Positions 42,108 to 50,468 of a stretch of 64,000 nucleotides of DNA are shown one piece after another. The notes beneath the pieces are model-generated. The model saw only the letters and a list, made by a program, of their open reading frames with translations. It had not been told where the DNA came from and searched no databases. The stretch is from Paenibacillus tengchongensis. GTDB taxonomy: Bacteria; Bacillota; Bacilli; Paenibacillales; Paenibacillaceae. The stretch is from contig NZ_WACP01000021.1 of NCBI RefSeq assembly GCF_008973665.1, positions 1 through 64,000 of the forward strand, in the 5' to 3' direction. The first letter of the stretch is position 1; the number at the start of each line of letters is the position of its first letter. The position numbers and the translations under genes are program-made.

Positions 42108-43321
42108 ACATGAGTCTCCTTTGCAGATGGTGTCAGGCGGGTAATCAGTTCAAAGCAGGACCGGCTGTTGTGGTAAGGGCATTTCCAGGCGCTGATCTTC
42201 GGCTCATGCTTAAGCGGCTTCAGATCCTTGTCCACACCCCAGAACCATTCGCCATGCTCCGGGTCGGCCAGATGATTGCGGATGAAGCTCCAGGCATTCT
42301 GCGAAGCCTCTAGGTATTTCTCTTCTCCGGTTAGCTGATAGGCATTGTAGAACCCGACTACAGCTTCAGCCTGCGGCCACCAGTCCTTGTTCTCATTGAC
42401 CAGGCCATGGGGCTCGGCTTCGTTCCAGATTCCGCCGTCCGCAGCGATGCCTTCGTCCAGTACGGCTTCGGCCATCGAGACGGCTACCCCGCGCACACGC
42501 GCCAGGACCGCTTCATCGCCCAGTACTTCCGCGGCCTCGAACAGCAGCCAGCTGCCCTCGATATCATGACCGTAGGAGACCGTTTCGGACTTCACGTTCC
42601 AGGCTTCGTCCAGGAAGAGGTGGAAATGCTGTCCCTTGTCATCCACAATATGATCGATCATCGTCCCGATCAGCTCGGCCAGCTTGACGCGCAGCTCTTC
42701 TTCTTTCCAGACGCGGTAGAGCCCGGTATAGGCTTCCAGCACATGCAGATGCGTGTTCATGGATTTCTTCTCATTCATGTCCTTGGCGCTGAGCGACAGC
42801 TCCTCGGTAGGCTGCCAATCCCGGGCCAGCGCCTCGATGTAGCCGGTATATTCCGGATCATAGCCGTGCTGCTCCAGCAGGCGGAATAAGGAGACGGCTT
42901 CTTCCAGGGCTTCCTTGTTGCCGGTGGCATGATGGTATTCGGCCAAGGCGTAGATGACAAAGGCCTGGCCATAGACCTGCTTCTTGAGCTGGGAAGGGGC
43001 GCCGGAGGCGTCGACCATCCAGTAGTACCCGCCGTATTCCTTATCCTTGAAAGCTTCCTTTAAAAAGGCATAGGCGCGGTCCGCCATCATCAGATAGTCC
43101 CCGCCGCCGTACATGCGGTAAGCGCTCGCAAAGCTCCACAGAATCCGCGCATTCAGCACCAGGCTCTTCTCGGCTTGCGGGTTGATCTGCATATTATTGT
43201 CGATCTTGCCCAGGAACCCGCCGCGCTCCTCATCCAGCGTATGCTTGAGCCAGAAGCCCAGTATGTTCTCCTTCAATTCATCTTCCAGTTCCAGCAGCCA
43301 TTGTTCCGATGTCATATTCAT
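42104..43321 (-). CDS. Cellobiose/mannobiose 2-epimerase (AGE family)
   Basis: 405 aa, ATG 12 bases after GAGGAG. An (alpha/alpha)6-barrel of the N-acylglucosamine 2-epimerase family: NARILWSFASAYRMYG, QVYGQAFVIYALAEYHHATG, KKSMNTHLHVLEAYTGLYRVW, SYGHDIEGSWLLFEAA and the closing KCPYHNSRSCFELI. The histidines in these motifs match catalytic positions of cellobiose 2-epimerases. Together with a GH130 phosphorylase, such enzymes convert mannobiose to mannosyl-glucose in known mannan pathways. It is the middle gene of a tight three-gene operon. Confidence 0.88.
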   Translation of the reverse strand: MNMTSEQWLLELEDELKENILGFWLKHTLDEERGGFLGKIDNNMQINPQAEKSLVLNARILWSFASAYRMYGGGDYLMMADRAYAFLKEAFKDKEYGGYYWMVDASGAPSQLKKQVYGQAFVIYALAEYHHATGNKEALEEAVSLFRLLEQHGYDPEYTGYIEALARDWQPTEELSLSAKDMNEKKSMNTHLHVLEAYTGLYRVWKEEELRVKLAELIGTMIDHIVDDKGQHFHLFLDEAWNVKSETVSYGHDIEGSWLLFEAAEVLGDEAVLARVRGVAVSMAEAVLDEGIAADGGIWNEAEPHGLVNENKDWWPQAEAVVGFYNAYQLTGEEKYLEASQNAWSFIRNHLADPEHGEWFWGVDKDLKPLKHEPKISAWKCPYHNSRSCFELITRLTPSAKETHV

Positions 43322-43337
43322 AGTATAAGTTCACTCC

Positions 43338-44300
43338 TCAGCTTGTTGTTGGTGCCCCGGTCCTGGCTTCGTAATATGCTCTGATAAACGGGGCGGAGGA
43401 CTTGCCGTACATGCAGTAATCATCATTGCCTGCCGCTTCTTCCAGCGTGTATAAGGCAGCCGGCCAATCCCAGAGCATAAAGCCCCTGACCCATTCGCGG
43501 CGCCCGCTGCTGCCGAACATCGCCCGGTAGAACTTAGCCTGCTCTTCTTCGTCGGGTTCGCCCGGCAGGGACCAGTCGTTCGGGAGAGCAGCGCTTCCGG
43601 TGCGGCTGGGGCAGCCGGCTTCCATGAAGAAGAACGGCTTGTTCGCCGCCTCAACGGCCGCCTCAATCCGTGTGAGCTGGTTCTCCCAATCCTCTGCGGG
43701 ATAATAGCCGCTGGAGGAAATCACATCGACGGCATCCCACCAGGTCACATTGTCCTCCTGGTATTTGTCGCAGTTATACGTGATGATGCCGGAATATACC
43801 TTGCGGACTTCGGCGATCAGCGCCCGCCACTCCTCCGCCCGCCTGTCCGTCTGCACCATTTCGCAGCCGACGCAGAACATCTGGCAGCCGGTCTCTTCGG
43901 CGATCCGGGCATAATGCAGGATAAAGGCGGTATAGGACCGGAACCAGTCGCTCCATTTCGGCTCGCAGGGAACATCCTTGTCGAAGAAGTTGATATGCGC
44001 TCTCCAGGTGCCGTCCGTACAATTGACGATGGGCTTCAGACATACCTTCAGTCCAAGCGATTGGGCTTTGCCGATCGCCCAGCGCACCTCTTCATCGGTC
44101 ACCGTCGGCTGCTCCAGATAAACAATTTCAGTCGCTTGCGGATGCGCCTGCCAGCCGCAGAAAGCAATCGCAGTCCAGTTCGCTCCTGTTGTCGCCTGCA
44201 TGAGTTCCATGGAACGCCCGGCTTCGGGGGTGGCCCAGGTGCCGCGGATGCCGGGGAATCCCCAGGTGACGCCTCCGACATAGTCATTGAGCAGTGTCAT
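43338..44300 (-). CDS. GH113 beta-mannanase/mannosidase-like glycoside hydrolase
   Basis: 320 aa with no signal peptide, so intracellular. The GH113 (clan GH-A) pattern is GVTWGFPGIRGTWATPEAGRSM, a probable acid/base Glu in FCVGCEMVQTDRR and a nucleophile Glu in PFFFMEAGCPSRTG, ending with MLWDWPAALY. GH113 enzymes cut beta-1,4-mannooligosaccharides. As first gene of the minus-strand operon with the epimerase (16-base gap) and a mannosylglucose phosphorylase, it would trim imported oligosaccharides to mannobiose. Confidence 0.85.
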   Translation of the reverse strand: MTLLNDYVGGVTWGFPGIRGTWATPEAGRSMELMQATTGANWTAIAFCGWQAHPQATEIVYLEQPTVTDEEVRWAIGKAQSLGLKVCLKPIVNCTDGTWRAHINFFDKDVPCEPKWSDWFRSYTAFILHYARIAEETGCQMFCVGCEMVQTDRRAEEWRALIAEVRKVYSGIITYNCDKYQEDNVTWWDAVDVISSSGYYPAEDWENQLTRIEAAVEAANKPFFFMEAGCPSRTGSAALPNDWSLPGEPDEEEQAKFYRAMFGSSGRREWVRGFMLWDWPAALYTLEEAAGNDDYCMYGKSSAPFIRAYYEARTGAPTTS

Positions 44301-44459
44301 GTGGAAACCTCGCTTTAATATAATGTAGATGATAGAAGGAAACTAATCATAATTTGTTATATTGTTATTATGATTTTGTTATTTATTAATAACAATAATA
44401 CAATTCATTTATAACCCTTTTCGCCTGTGATTTCAAGGGTAAACCTCGCTAGTGTAAAC
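44301..44459. promoter_or_regulatory. AT-rich divergent control region with repeated TTGTTAT heptamers
   Basis: It lies between the minus-strand mannan operon and the plus-strand regulator gene. TTGTTAT occurs at 44354, 44362 and 44376. The last forms a perfect inverted repeat with AATAACAA (TTGTTATT-TATT-AATAACAA, 44376–44395). The heptamer also occurs in the kinase promoter and upstream of the importer operon. It is a candidate operator array. Confidence 0.5.
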
Positions 44460-44517
44460 AGAAGACCAGAAAAGAGCAATACAGCACATTTGCTATTGGG
44501 CAACGGAGGAATATAAT
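44460..44517 (+). promoter_or_regulatory. Activator-type promoter of the response regulator gene
   Basis: Element AGAAGACCAGAAAAGAGCAATA at 44460–44481 (written here as AGAAGACCAGAAAA plus GAGCAATA), then exactly 30 bases to TATAAT at 44512–44517. The importer operon promoter has the same element at the same distance. No good −35 hexamer is present, in line with activator dependence. Confidence 0.6.
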
Positions 44518-44568
44518 TGAAATGATAGCGCAATCATAGCGGACAAGCGAACGGGAGGCGACGATGAA

Positions 44569-45342
44569 GTGATCAAGGTCATGATTGCGGATGACGAAGA
44601 GGTCATCCGCCGCGGACTGGAGAAAATTACAACAAGAATGGACCTGCAGGTCCATGTAGTCGGTTCCTACGGCAATGGGCTGGAGGCCTGGAACCAGCTG
44701 CAGGCATTAACGCCGGGGGATATTGACCTTCTGATTACGGATATCAAAATGCCCCGCATGGACGGCTTCATGCTGATCGAAGCCGCCAGGGACCATATGG
44801 AGCAGCTGCCGATTGCCGTGCTGAGCGGCTTCAGCGAATTCGATTATGCCCGGCGCGCCATGCGCTTTGGCGTGCTCGATTATTTATTGAAGCCCATTGA
44901 GAAGGCGCAGCTGTATGATTTGCTGAAGCGGGTGGAAGAGGGCAAGAACCGGCAGACCGGTATCCCTGAGCCGGAGAGTCAACCTCATGCTGAAGGCGGC
45001 GAGCATTATGTTGTCGAGCAGACCAAGGCCATCCTTGAAAGAGAATACATGCATAACTTTGAGCTGGAGCGTCTGGCTGAAACCGTGGGCATGAATGCGA
45101 GCTATATCAGCCGTTTGTTCAAATATAAGACCGGCCAGACCATTACAGACTATCTGATCGGCATCCGTATTGCTAAAGCGAAGGAGCTGCTGACTACCCG
45201 GCCGGATCTCAAAAATTATGAAATTGCCGAGAAGGTCGGTTACAGCGACCCGGTATATTTCAATAAACTGTTTAAGAAGGTGTGCGGTGTTACACCGAAG
45301 GACTATAAGTGCGGCTGCAGGACGCAGAAGGGCAGTTCCTAG
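44569..45342 (+). CDS. AraC-type response regulator (YesN-like), kinase not adjacent
   Basis: 257 aa from a GTG behind GGGAGG (44553–44558). Receiver domain at residues 1–120, with acidic pocket Asp8/Asp9, phospho-acceptor Asp58 (LLITDIKMPRMDG) and KP in LDYLLKPIEKAQL. A C-terminal AraC double HTH spans ~155–252 (LERLAETVGMNASYISRLFKYKTG; NYEIAEKVGYSDPVYFNKLFKKVCGVTPKDY). It lacks the long middle region of larger YesN proteins. No kinase gene is beside it. The YesM-type kinase at 35.1 kb is the best candidate partner. Likely targets are its own promoter and the importer operon that follows. Confidence 0.92.
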   Translation: MIKVMIADDEEVIRRGLEKITTRMDLQVHVVGSYGNGLEAWNQLQALTPGDIDLLITDIKMPRMDGFMLIEAARDHMEQLPIAVLSGFSEFDYARRAMRFGVLDYLLKPIEKAQLYDLLKRVEEGKNRQTGIPEPESQPHAEGGEHYVVEQTKAILEREYMHNFELERLAETVGMNASYISRLFKYKTGQTITDYLIGIRIAKAKELLTTRPDLKNYEIAEKVGYSDPVYFNKLFKKVCGVTPKDYKCGCRTQKGSS

Positions 45343-45407
45343 AACTGCCAAGGCCGGAAGCCGGTTGCGGATTGTTCAGCAATATTAATAGGAAACTATT
45401 TTTTTAG

Positions 45408-45438
45408 GAGAGAGAGGGCATGCCTTCTCTCTATTTTT
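45408..45438 (+). terminator. Terminator after the response regulator gene
   Basis: GAGAGAGGGC (45410–45419) pairs with GCCTTCTCTC (45422–45431) over a 2-base loop, then TATTTTTG. Confidence 0.8.
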
Positions 45439-45489
45439 GCGTCTTACTATATAACAAATATTTAAATTTATAAAACAAAAATAACAAAT

Positions 45490-45567
45490 AGAAGACCAGA
45501 AAAAGCAATAGAAACCATCGTTTTCACCCTGAAAACGGTCTATAATAGCTTTTGTAAGCGATATCAC
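45490..45567 (+). promoter_or_regulatory. Importer operon promoter: activator element, inverted repeat, −10 and cre site
   Basis: AGAAGACCAGAAAAAGCAATA (given in parts: AGAAGACCAGAAAA, AGCAATA) lies at 45490–45510. Then comes a perfect inverted repeat CGTTTTCA-CCC-TGAAAACG (45519–45537) in place of a −35, and TATAAT at 45541–45546. TTGTAAGCGATATCAC at 45552–45567 matches the CcpA cre consensus at 15 of 16 positions and overlaps the start point. The promoter therefore seems to be activated by one factor, probably repressed by another at the inverted repeat, and subject to carbon catabolite repression. Confidence 0.65.
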
Positions 45568-45687
45568 TACTATTTTCTCAGAGTATGACGGATTGTATCT
45601 CTATAATTTGTTATCACTTTGCGGAGATAGAAAATAACTGTTATTAAATTGTTAGTAAATGAATTGAAGAGAGGGGTCAACAAAACG

Positions 45688-47058
45688 ATGAAAAAAAGTA
45701 AAGCAATGACAGGTTTAATGGCAACGGCGCTGCTGGCCACATTGTTCACCGGCTGTTCCTCCAACAACAACGGAAACAATGAAGCGGCAACAAACAATGC
45801 GGGTGCAGGAACAAATGCTGAAGCTACCGCAGCTCCTGCGGGCGAGCCTGCCAAAGAGATCAAGGGCGAAATCACTGTAATTACACAACGGACAGATATC
45901 GTGGATACGGTATTCCAGGATTATGCTAAGCAGTTCAACGAGAAATATCCGGACGTCAAAGTGAATTTCGAAGCTCTTTCCAGCTACGAAGACCAGATCA
46001 AGATCCGTATGAGCACCGAAGATTACGGCGATGTGCTGCTCCTGCCGACCAGCATTGCCGTCAAGGATCTGCCGGACTTTTTCGAGCCGCTGGGCCAGCT
46101 GTCCGAGATGGAGAAGACCTATACGAGCCTGGAAGAGCGCGCCGTGGACGGAGTGGCTTACGGGATTCCAATTACCGTCAACTATTCCGGCGTAATTTAT
46201 AACAAGCAGGTCTTTAAGGATGCCGGCGTTACTGAAGTTCCGACCACAATCGATGAGTTCATGGCTGCTCTGCAGAGCATTAAGGACAAGACTGACGCTG
46301 TTCCGCTCTACACCAACTATGCAGCAGGCTGGACGCTGACCCAATGGGAAGCCGTGCTGGCTACCGTTGCTGGCAACCGCGACTATGTCAATATCGAGCA
46401 GGTAGCCTCGGACGACAACTTCGTGCAGGGCAAACCGCATTATGACCTGTACAAAGTGATGTATGACGCCGCCAAGAACGGCCTGATCGAAGAAGATCCA
46501 ACCACGACCGACTGGGAATCCTCCAAGGCGGACCTGGCCAACGGCAAGATCGGCACCATGGTGCTGGGCTCCTGGGCCATCGGCCAGATCAAAGCGCTGG
46601 CTACCAATCCGGATGACGTAGGCTTCATGCCGTTCCCGACGAACTCAGATAAAGTATTCGTACCGCTGGCCGGAGACTATAACCTCGGGGTGAGCGTGCA
46701 CAGCAAGAACAAGGAAGCGGCAAGAGCCTGGCTGGACTGGTTCATCAACGAATCCAGCTATCCAACGGTGGAAGGCGGCGGCATGAGCCCGGTCAAGGGT
46801 GCGGAGCTGCCTGAGATTCTGAAGCAATTTGAAGGCACTAACGTCACATTTGACACCCTGGCGCCGGCTAAATCCGGAGAAGAAGGCTGGGTGGATGCCA
46901 TTGATAAGGAAGCCGAAATCGGCCTCTGGCAGCCGGACTTCAAGAAAGTGATTATTGAAGCGGCGATCGGCAACCGCAAGGAATCCTACGACGATATCAT
47001 GAAGGACCTGAACGATAAGTGGAAAGAGGCGCGGGCCAAGATTACGTCCGGACAATAA
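45688..47058 (+). CDS. Sugar ABC importer, substrate-binding lipoprotein
   Basis: 456 aa from ATG 45688, with GAGAGGGG upstream; a TTG at 45649 in the same frame lies in a repeat motif and has no site. Lipobox TLFTGCSSN (Cys23), then a low-complexity Asn/Ala/Thr linker and a family 1 solute-binding fold (ITVITQRTDIVDTVFQDYAKQF, GDVLLLPTSIAVKDLPDFFEPLG, GTMVLGSWAIGQIKALA). It is followed by two permeases and a GH130 gene, so beta-mannooligosaccharides are the probable ligand. It is paralogous to the orphan lipoprotein at 37.0 kb. Confidence 0.92.
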   Translation: MKKSKAMTGLMATALLATLFTGCSSNNNGNNEAATNNAGAGTNAEATAAPAGEPAKEIKGEITVITQRTDIVDTVFQDYAKQFNEKYPDVKVNFEALSSYEDQIKIRMSTEDYGDVLLLPTSIAVKDLPDFFEPLGQLSEMEKTYTSLEERAVDGVAYGIPITVNYSGVIYNKQVFKDAGVTEVPTTIDEFMAALQSIKDKTDAVPLYTNYAAGWTLTQWEAVLATVAGNRDYVNIEQVASDDNFVQGKPHYDLYKVMYDAAKNGLIEEDPTTTDWESSKADLANGKIGTMVLGSWAIGQIKALATNPDDVGFMPFPTNSDKVFVPLAGDYNLGVSVHSKNKEAARAWLDWFINESSYPTVEGGGMSPVKGAELPEILKQFEGTNVTFDTLAPAKSGEEGWVDAIDKEAEIGLWQPDFKKVIIEAAIGNRKESYDDIMKDLNDKWKEARAKITSGQ

Positions 47059-47124
47059 CCGGCGGACCAAGGCACAGCTATAGTCAGGGCTTTAACCGCA
47101 AGGGTGAGGACAGATTACAGAATA

Positions 47125-47160
47125 GGGGAACTGCCGCCTGCGGCAGTATCCCCCTTCACT
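47125..47160 (+). terminator. Stem-loop between the binding protein and permease genes
   Basis: ACTGCCGC-CT-GCGGCAGT perfect stem extended by GGGGA/TCCCC, followed by CCTTCACTTTT. A hairpin here usually gives partial termination or 3' protection, so that the binding protein is made in excess of the permeases. Confidence 0.65.
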
Positions 47161-47222
47161 TTTGCAGGTGAGGAAGCAGTAATGGAAGTGGAAAGTATTG
47201 CGTTTCTTAGGAGGTGTGGAGA

Positions 47223-48104
47223 GTGCCCAAATTGTCCAACTTAAGCTACAAAAATCAGCGGATTCTGATCATTATCCTGTTCTCATTAATACCGGTAGCG
47301 CTGCTGCTGACCTTCTCGTACCTGCCGGTGTTCAAGATGTTCCAGTACAGCTTCACAAGCTGGAACGGTCTCAGCAAAGACATGGAGTACGTCGGCTTCG
47401 AGAACTACAAGACTATTTTTACAAAGCCTGAGTATTTCGCGGTATTCAAAGTCAGCTTGTACTATTTCTTTGCCACCTTTATTCAAATGGGCCTGGCCCT
47501 CTATTTCGCCACGATTCTCAGCTTCAATGTCCGGATGAAGAACTGGTTTAAAGGCATTTTGTTCTTCCCGACACTCCTTAACGGGGTGGCCATCGGTTTT
47601 ATTTTCCTGTTCTTCTTTAAGCCGGACGGCACGCTGAATACGATTCTGGACCTGCTGGGGCTCGGCGCCTGGCAGCAGAAATGGCTGCTTAACCCGAATC
47701 TCATTAATGTTTCGCTGGCCTCCGCCTCCGTCTGGAGATACATGGGGATGAACTTTATCATCTTCCTCGGGGCGATCTCTTCGATCGGCAGCGATATTTA
47801 CGAGGCTTCGGAGATTGACGGCGCGAACCGCTGGCATCAATTCCTGCACATTATTATTCCGAGCATCAAGCGTATCCTGCAGCTCAATCTGATTCTGGCG
47901 ATCAGCGGAGCGATCGGTGTCTTCGAAATTCCGTACGTCATGACCGGCGGGTCCAACGGCAGCGGTACCTTTGTCATCCAGACCGTCGATGTGGCCTTCA
48001 AATACAGCAAGCTTGGCCTGGCTTCCGCAATGGCTGTCGTGCTTCTTGTGATCGTTATTCTGGTGACCATTCTGCAGCGTGTTCTGATTAAGGAGGAGAA
48101 ATAA
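47223..48104 (+). CDS. Sugar ABC transporter permease 1 (MalF-type)
   Basis: 293 aa from GTG 47223, nine bases after AGGAGG; the in-frame GTG at 47214 abuts that site. Six hydrophobic helices, with the ATPase-contacting EAA loop EASEIDGANRWHQFLHIIIP. It forms the membrane channel with permease 2, whose gene starts 3 bases later. No ATPase gene is in the operon; a shared MsmX-type ATPase elsewhere would be needed, as is usual in Bacillales. Confidence 0.93.
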   Translation: MPKLSNLSYKNQRILIIILFSLIPVALLLTFSYLPVFKMFQYSFTSWNGLSKDMEYVGFENYKTIFTKPEYFAVFKVSLYYFFATFIQMGLALYFATILSFNVRMKNWFKGILFFPTLLNGVAIGFIFLFFFKPDGTLNTILDLLGLGAWQQKWLLNPNLINVSLASASVWRYMGMNFIIFLGAISSIGSDIYEASEIDGANRWHQFLHIIIPSIKRILQLNLILAISGAIGVFEIPYVMTGGSNGSGTFVIQTVDVAFKYSKLGLASAMAVVLLVIVILVTILQRVLIKEEK

Positions 48105-48107
48105 GCC

Positions 48108-48941
48108 ATGCATACAGCCAAATATTCCGCGGCCTCCTTCTTCAAATACTTCACTTTGGTGCTGGGAGCGCTGGCGGCGCTGATTCCGATTGTCGTTGTT
48201 TTCTTTGCTTCGCTTAAGACCAATGCCGAGTATGCCTCGACCGGTCCGCTGACGCTGCCGGAGAATTGGCTCAATTTCTCGAACTATACCAAGGCTTTTG
48301 TCGATGGAAAAATGCTGCTCGGCTTCAAAAACACGATTATCATCGTGATTATTTCCATCGCCGGCGCGACACTGACCGGTTCGATGATGGCCTACATTCT
48401 TGCCCGGTTCAAATTCAGAGGCAGCAAGCTGCTGATGGGCGCCTTCCTGCTGGCCACGCTGATTCCCGGTGTAACCACACAGGTGGCGACCTTCCAGATC
48501 ATCAACTCCCTGGACCTATTTAATACACGCTGGGCGCCGATTGTCATGTATCTGGGCACGGATATTATTGCCGTGTATATCTTTATGCAGTTCCTGGATT
48601 CGATCTCCGAGTCGCTGGATGAATCGGCCATGCTGGACGGCGCTTCCTACTGGACGATTTACTCGCGCATTATCCTGCCGCTGCTCAGTCCCGCCATTGT
48701 TACGGTGATCATCGTTAAAGGCGTCAATATTTACAATGATTTCTACACGCCGTTCCTGTATATGCCCAAGAGCTCGCTGCAGGTCGTCTCGACGGCGCTG
48801 TTCAAGTTCAAAGGCCCGTACGGTTCACAGTGGGAGGTTATATGCGCGGCCATCATGATTGCTATTATTCCGACGCTGATTGCCTTTGTCGCGCTGCAAA
48901 AATACATTTACAACGGTTTTGCCCAGGGTTCCGTGAAATAA
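48108..48941 (+). CDS. Sugar ABC transporter permease 2 (MalG-type)
   Basis: 277 aa, ATG behind AAGGAGGAGAAA. Six hydrophobic segments and the EAA loop DESAMLDGASYWTIYSRIILPLL. It pairs with the preceding permease. The GH130 gene follows 106 bases later in the same direction with no terminator, which supports one operon of import and phosphorolysis. Confidence 0.93.
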   Translation: MHTAKYSAASFFKYFTLVLGALAALIPIVVVFFASLKTNAEYASTGPLTLPENWLNFSNYTKAFVDGKMLLGFKNTIIIVIISIAGATLTGSMMAYILARFKFRGSKLLMGAFLLATLIPGVTTQVATFQIINSLDLFNTRWAPIVMYLGTDIIAVYIFMQFLDSISESLDESAMLDGASYWTIYSRIILPLLSPAIVTVIIVKGVNIYNDFYTPFLYMPKSSLQVVSTALFKFKGPYGSQWEVICAAIMIAIIPTLIAFVALQKYIYNGFAQGSVK

Positions 48942-49047
48942 GCGGTGAAATAAGCCGTGAAGTAAGCGAACTCCGGGACAGCTTAAAGACTACCCGGTTG
49001 ACCGCAGCAGCTTGAAACGCTGACGGAAATATGGAAGGAGCCTATTT

Positions 49048-50070
49048 ATGAGCGAAGTCAAAATTATCGGCCCGAACGTGCCGAACATGCCCTGGCAGGA
49101 GAAGCCGGCCGGACATGAGAATCCGCTGTGGAGACACAGCGACAATCCCGTCATTAAACGCAACCCGGCCAAAGGGGTTGCCCGTATCTTCAACAGTGCG
49201 GTAGCCGCTTACGAAGGCAGCTTTGTCGGTGTTTTCCGCGTCGAGGATAACACTACACGCCCGCATTTGCGGATGGGCTATAGCAGCGATGGCCTGGACT
49301 GGAAGATCGACGACGAGCCGATTGTGTTCCAGGACGAGGAAGGCAATCCCTATCAGCCGCGTTATGCGTATGATCCCCGTCTGGTAAAGGTGGAAGACAC
49401 CTACTATATCATCTGGTGCACCGATTTCTACGGCGCAGCGATCGGTGTAGGCTCCACCCAGGATTTCAAAACCTTCCGCAGCCTGGAAAATCCGTTCCTG
49501 CCGTTCAACCGCAACGGCGTGCTGTTCCCGAAGAAGCTGAACGGCAATTTCGTGATGCTGTCCCGTCCGAGCGACAGCGGCCATACCCCGTTCGGCGACG
49601 TGTTCCTGAGCGAAAGCCCGGATTTCGTCTACTGGGGCAAGCACCGCCATGTGATGACCAAAGGCGGCAGCGGCTGGTGGCAGAGCGTCAAGATCGGCGG
49701 CGGTCCGGCGCCGATTGAAACCACCGAAGGCTGGCTGATGTTCTATCATGGCGTGACCGGCACCTGCAACGGACTGGTCTACAGTATGGGCGCGGTCATT
49801 CTGGACCGCGACGAACCGTCCAAGGTGAAATACCGTTCCAAATACTTTGTGCTGACGCCGGAGGAGTGGTATGAGGAGCGCGGCTTTGTAAGCAACGTAG
49901 TGTTCCCGTGCGCGACCATCCATGATGCCGAAACCGGCCGCATTGCGATCTACTACGGAGCTGCCGACACCTATGTCGGCATGGCATATACCACGGTCCA
50001 GGAGATTGTCCAGTTCGTAATCGATACCCATGAGGAAGTCGGCGACGACGCCGGACTGGGGCGGATCTAA
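49048..50070 (+). CDS. GH130 phosphorylase, probable beta-1,4-mannooligosaccharide phosphorylase
   Basis: 340 aa, ATG behind AAGGAG. Second GH130 protein of the locus, from a different subfamily than the minus-strand one: ARIFNSAVAAYEGSFVGVFRVED, YAYDPRLVKVEDTYYIIWCTDF (catalytic Asp in YDPRLV), GPAPIETTEGWLMFYHGV, FVSNVVFPCATIHDAETGRIAIYYGAADTYVGMA. The length and motif spacing fit GH130_2, which removes mannose as mannose 1-phosphate from mannooligosaccharides. It is cytoplasmic and lies in the importer operon. Confidence 0.88.
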   Translation: MSEVKIIGPNVPNMPWQEKPAGHENPLWRHSDNPVIKRNPAKGVARIFNSAVAAYEGSFVGVFRVEDNTTRPHLRMGYSSDGLDWKIDDEPIVFQDEEGNPYQPRYAYDPRLVKVEDTYYIIWCTDFYGAAIGVGSTQDFKTFRSLENPFLPFNRNGVLFPKKLNGNFVMLSRPSDSGHTPFGDVFLSESPDFVYWGKHRHVMTKGGSGWWQSVKIGGGPAPIETTEGWLMFYHGVTGTCNGLVYSMGAVILDRDEPSKVKYRSKYFVLTPEEWYEERGFVSNVVFPCATIHDAETGRIAIYYGAADTYVGMAYTTVQEIVQFVIDTHEEVGDDAGLGRI

Positions 50071-50134
50071 ATTGCTGAACGCAGCGGATTAGAGGGGCCG
50101 GACTTGGAATCAGTTTATGCATGTGATTTCCTGG

Positions 50135-50160
50135 AGCAGGAGCCTTGGGGCTCCTGCTTG
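50135..50160 (+). terminator. Hairpin after the second GH130 gene
   Basis: AGCAGGAGCC-TTGG-GGCTCCTGCT, ten perfect pairs, with only a weak T-tail. Likely 3' end or stabiliser of the importer operon transcript. Confidence 0.5.
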
Positions 50161-50288
50161 AATGCGTGCATGGACAAGCGGGCATACATCCCTTTGTCTG
50201 TTGGATGGGACATGGAGCAGGCCGGTAGCTTGGTGGGTTCTGCTGCATTCTGTACAACAGACACGGCTTAATTTGCGGTAAATTGATT

Positions 50289-50424
50289 ATCTAATGTACT
50301 TTATGCAATAGATTGGGCAGGGAACCGCTCTATAGATGGATTCTGCAGATATCTAGTGTACAAAGTGCAATTGAAGGTTCAAAAGCAGTTAGTAGAAGGG
50401 GAATCTAATGTACAAACTGCAACA
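50289..50424 (+). repeat. Three copies of a 22-nt intergenic repeat
   Basis: ATCTARTGTACNNNNTGCAANN occurs at 50289–50310, 50351–50372 and 50403–50424. The third copy lies directly before the esterase gene. The copies are degenerate in the middle and unevenly spaced. The 50071–50468 gap otherwise holds only the hairpin at 50135. Confidence 0.7.
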
Positions 50425-50468
50425 GATGCTCTGTCAGAGTGTCAATAAACATAGAGGAGAAGATCAGG

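Noticed and set aside
41061..42113. 350-codon plus-strand frame opposite the GH130 gene
   Set aside because: It is an antisense shadow in GC-rich coding DNA. The minus strand has family motifs and a proper ribosome binding site.
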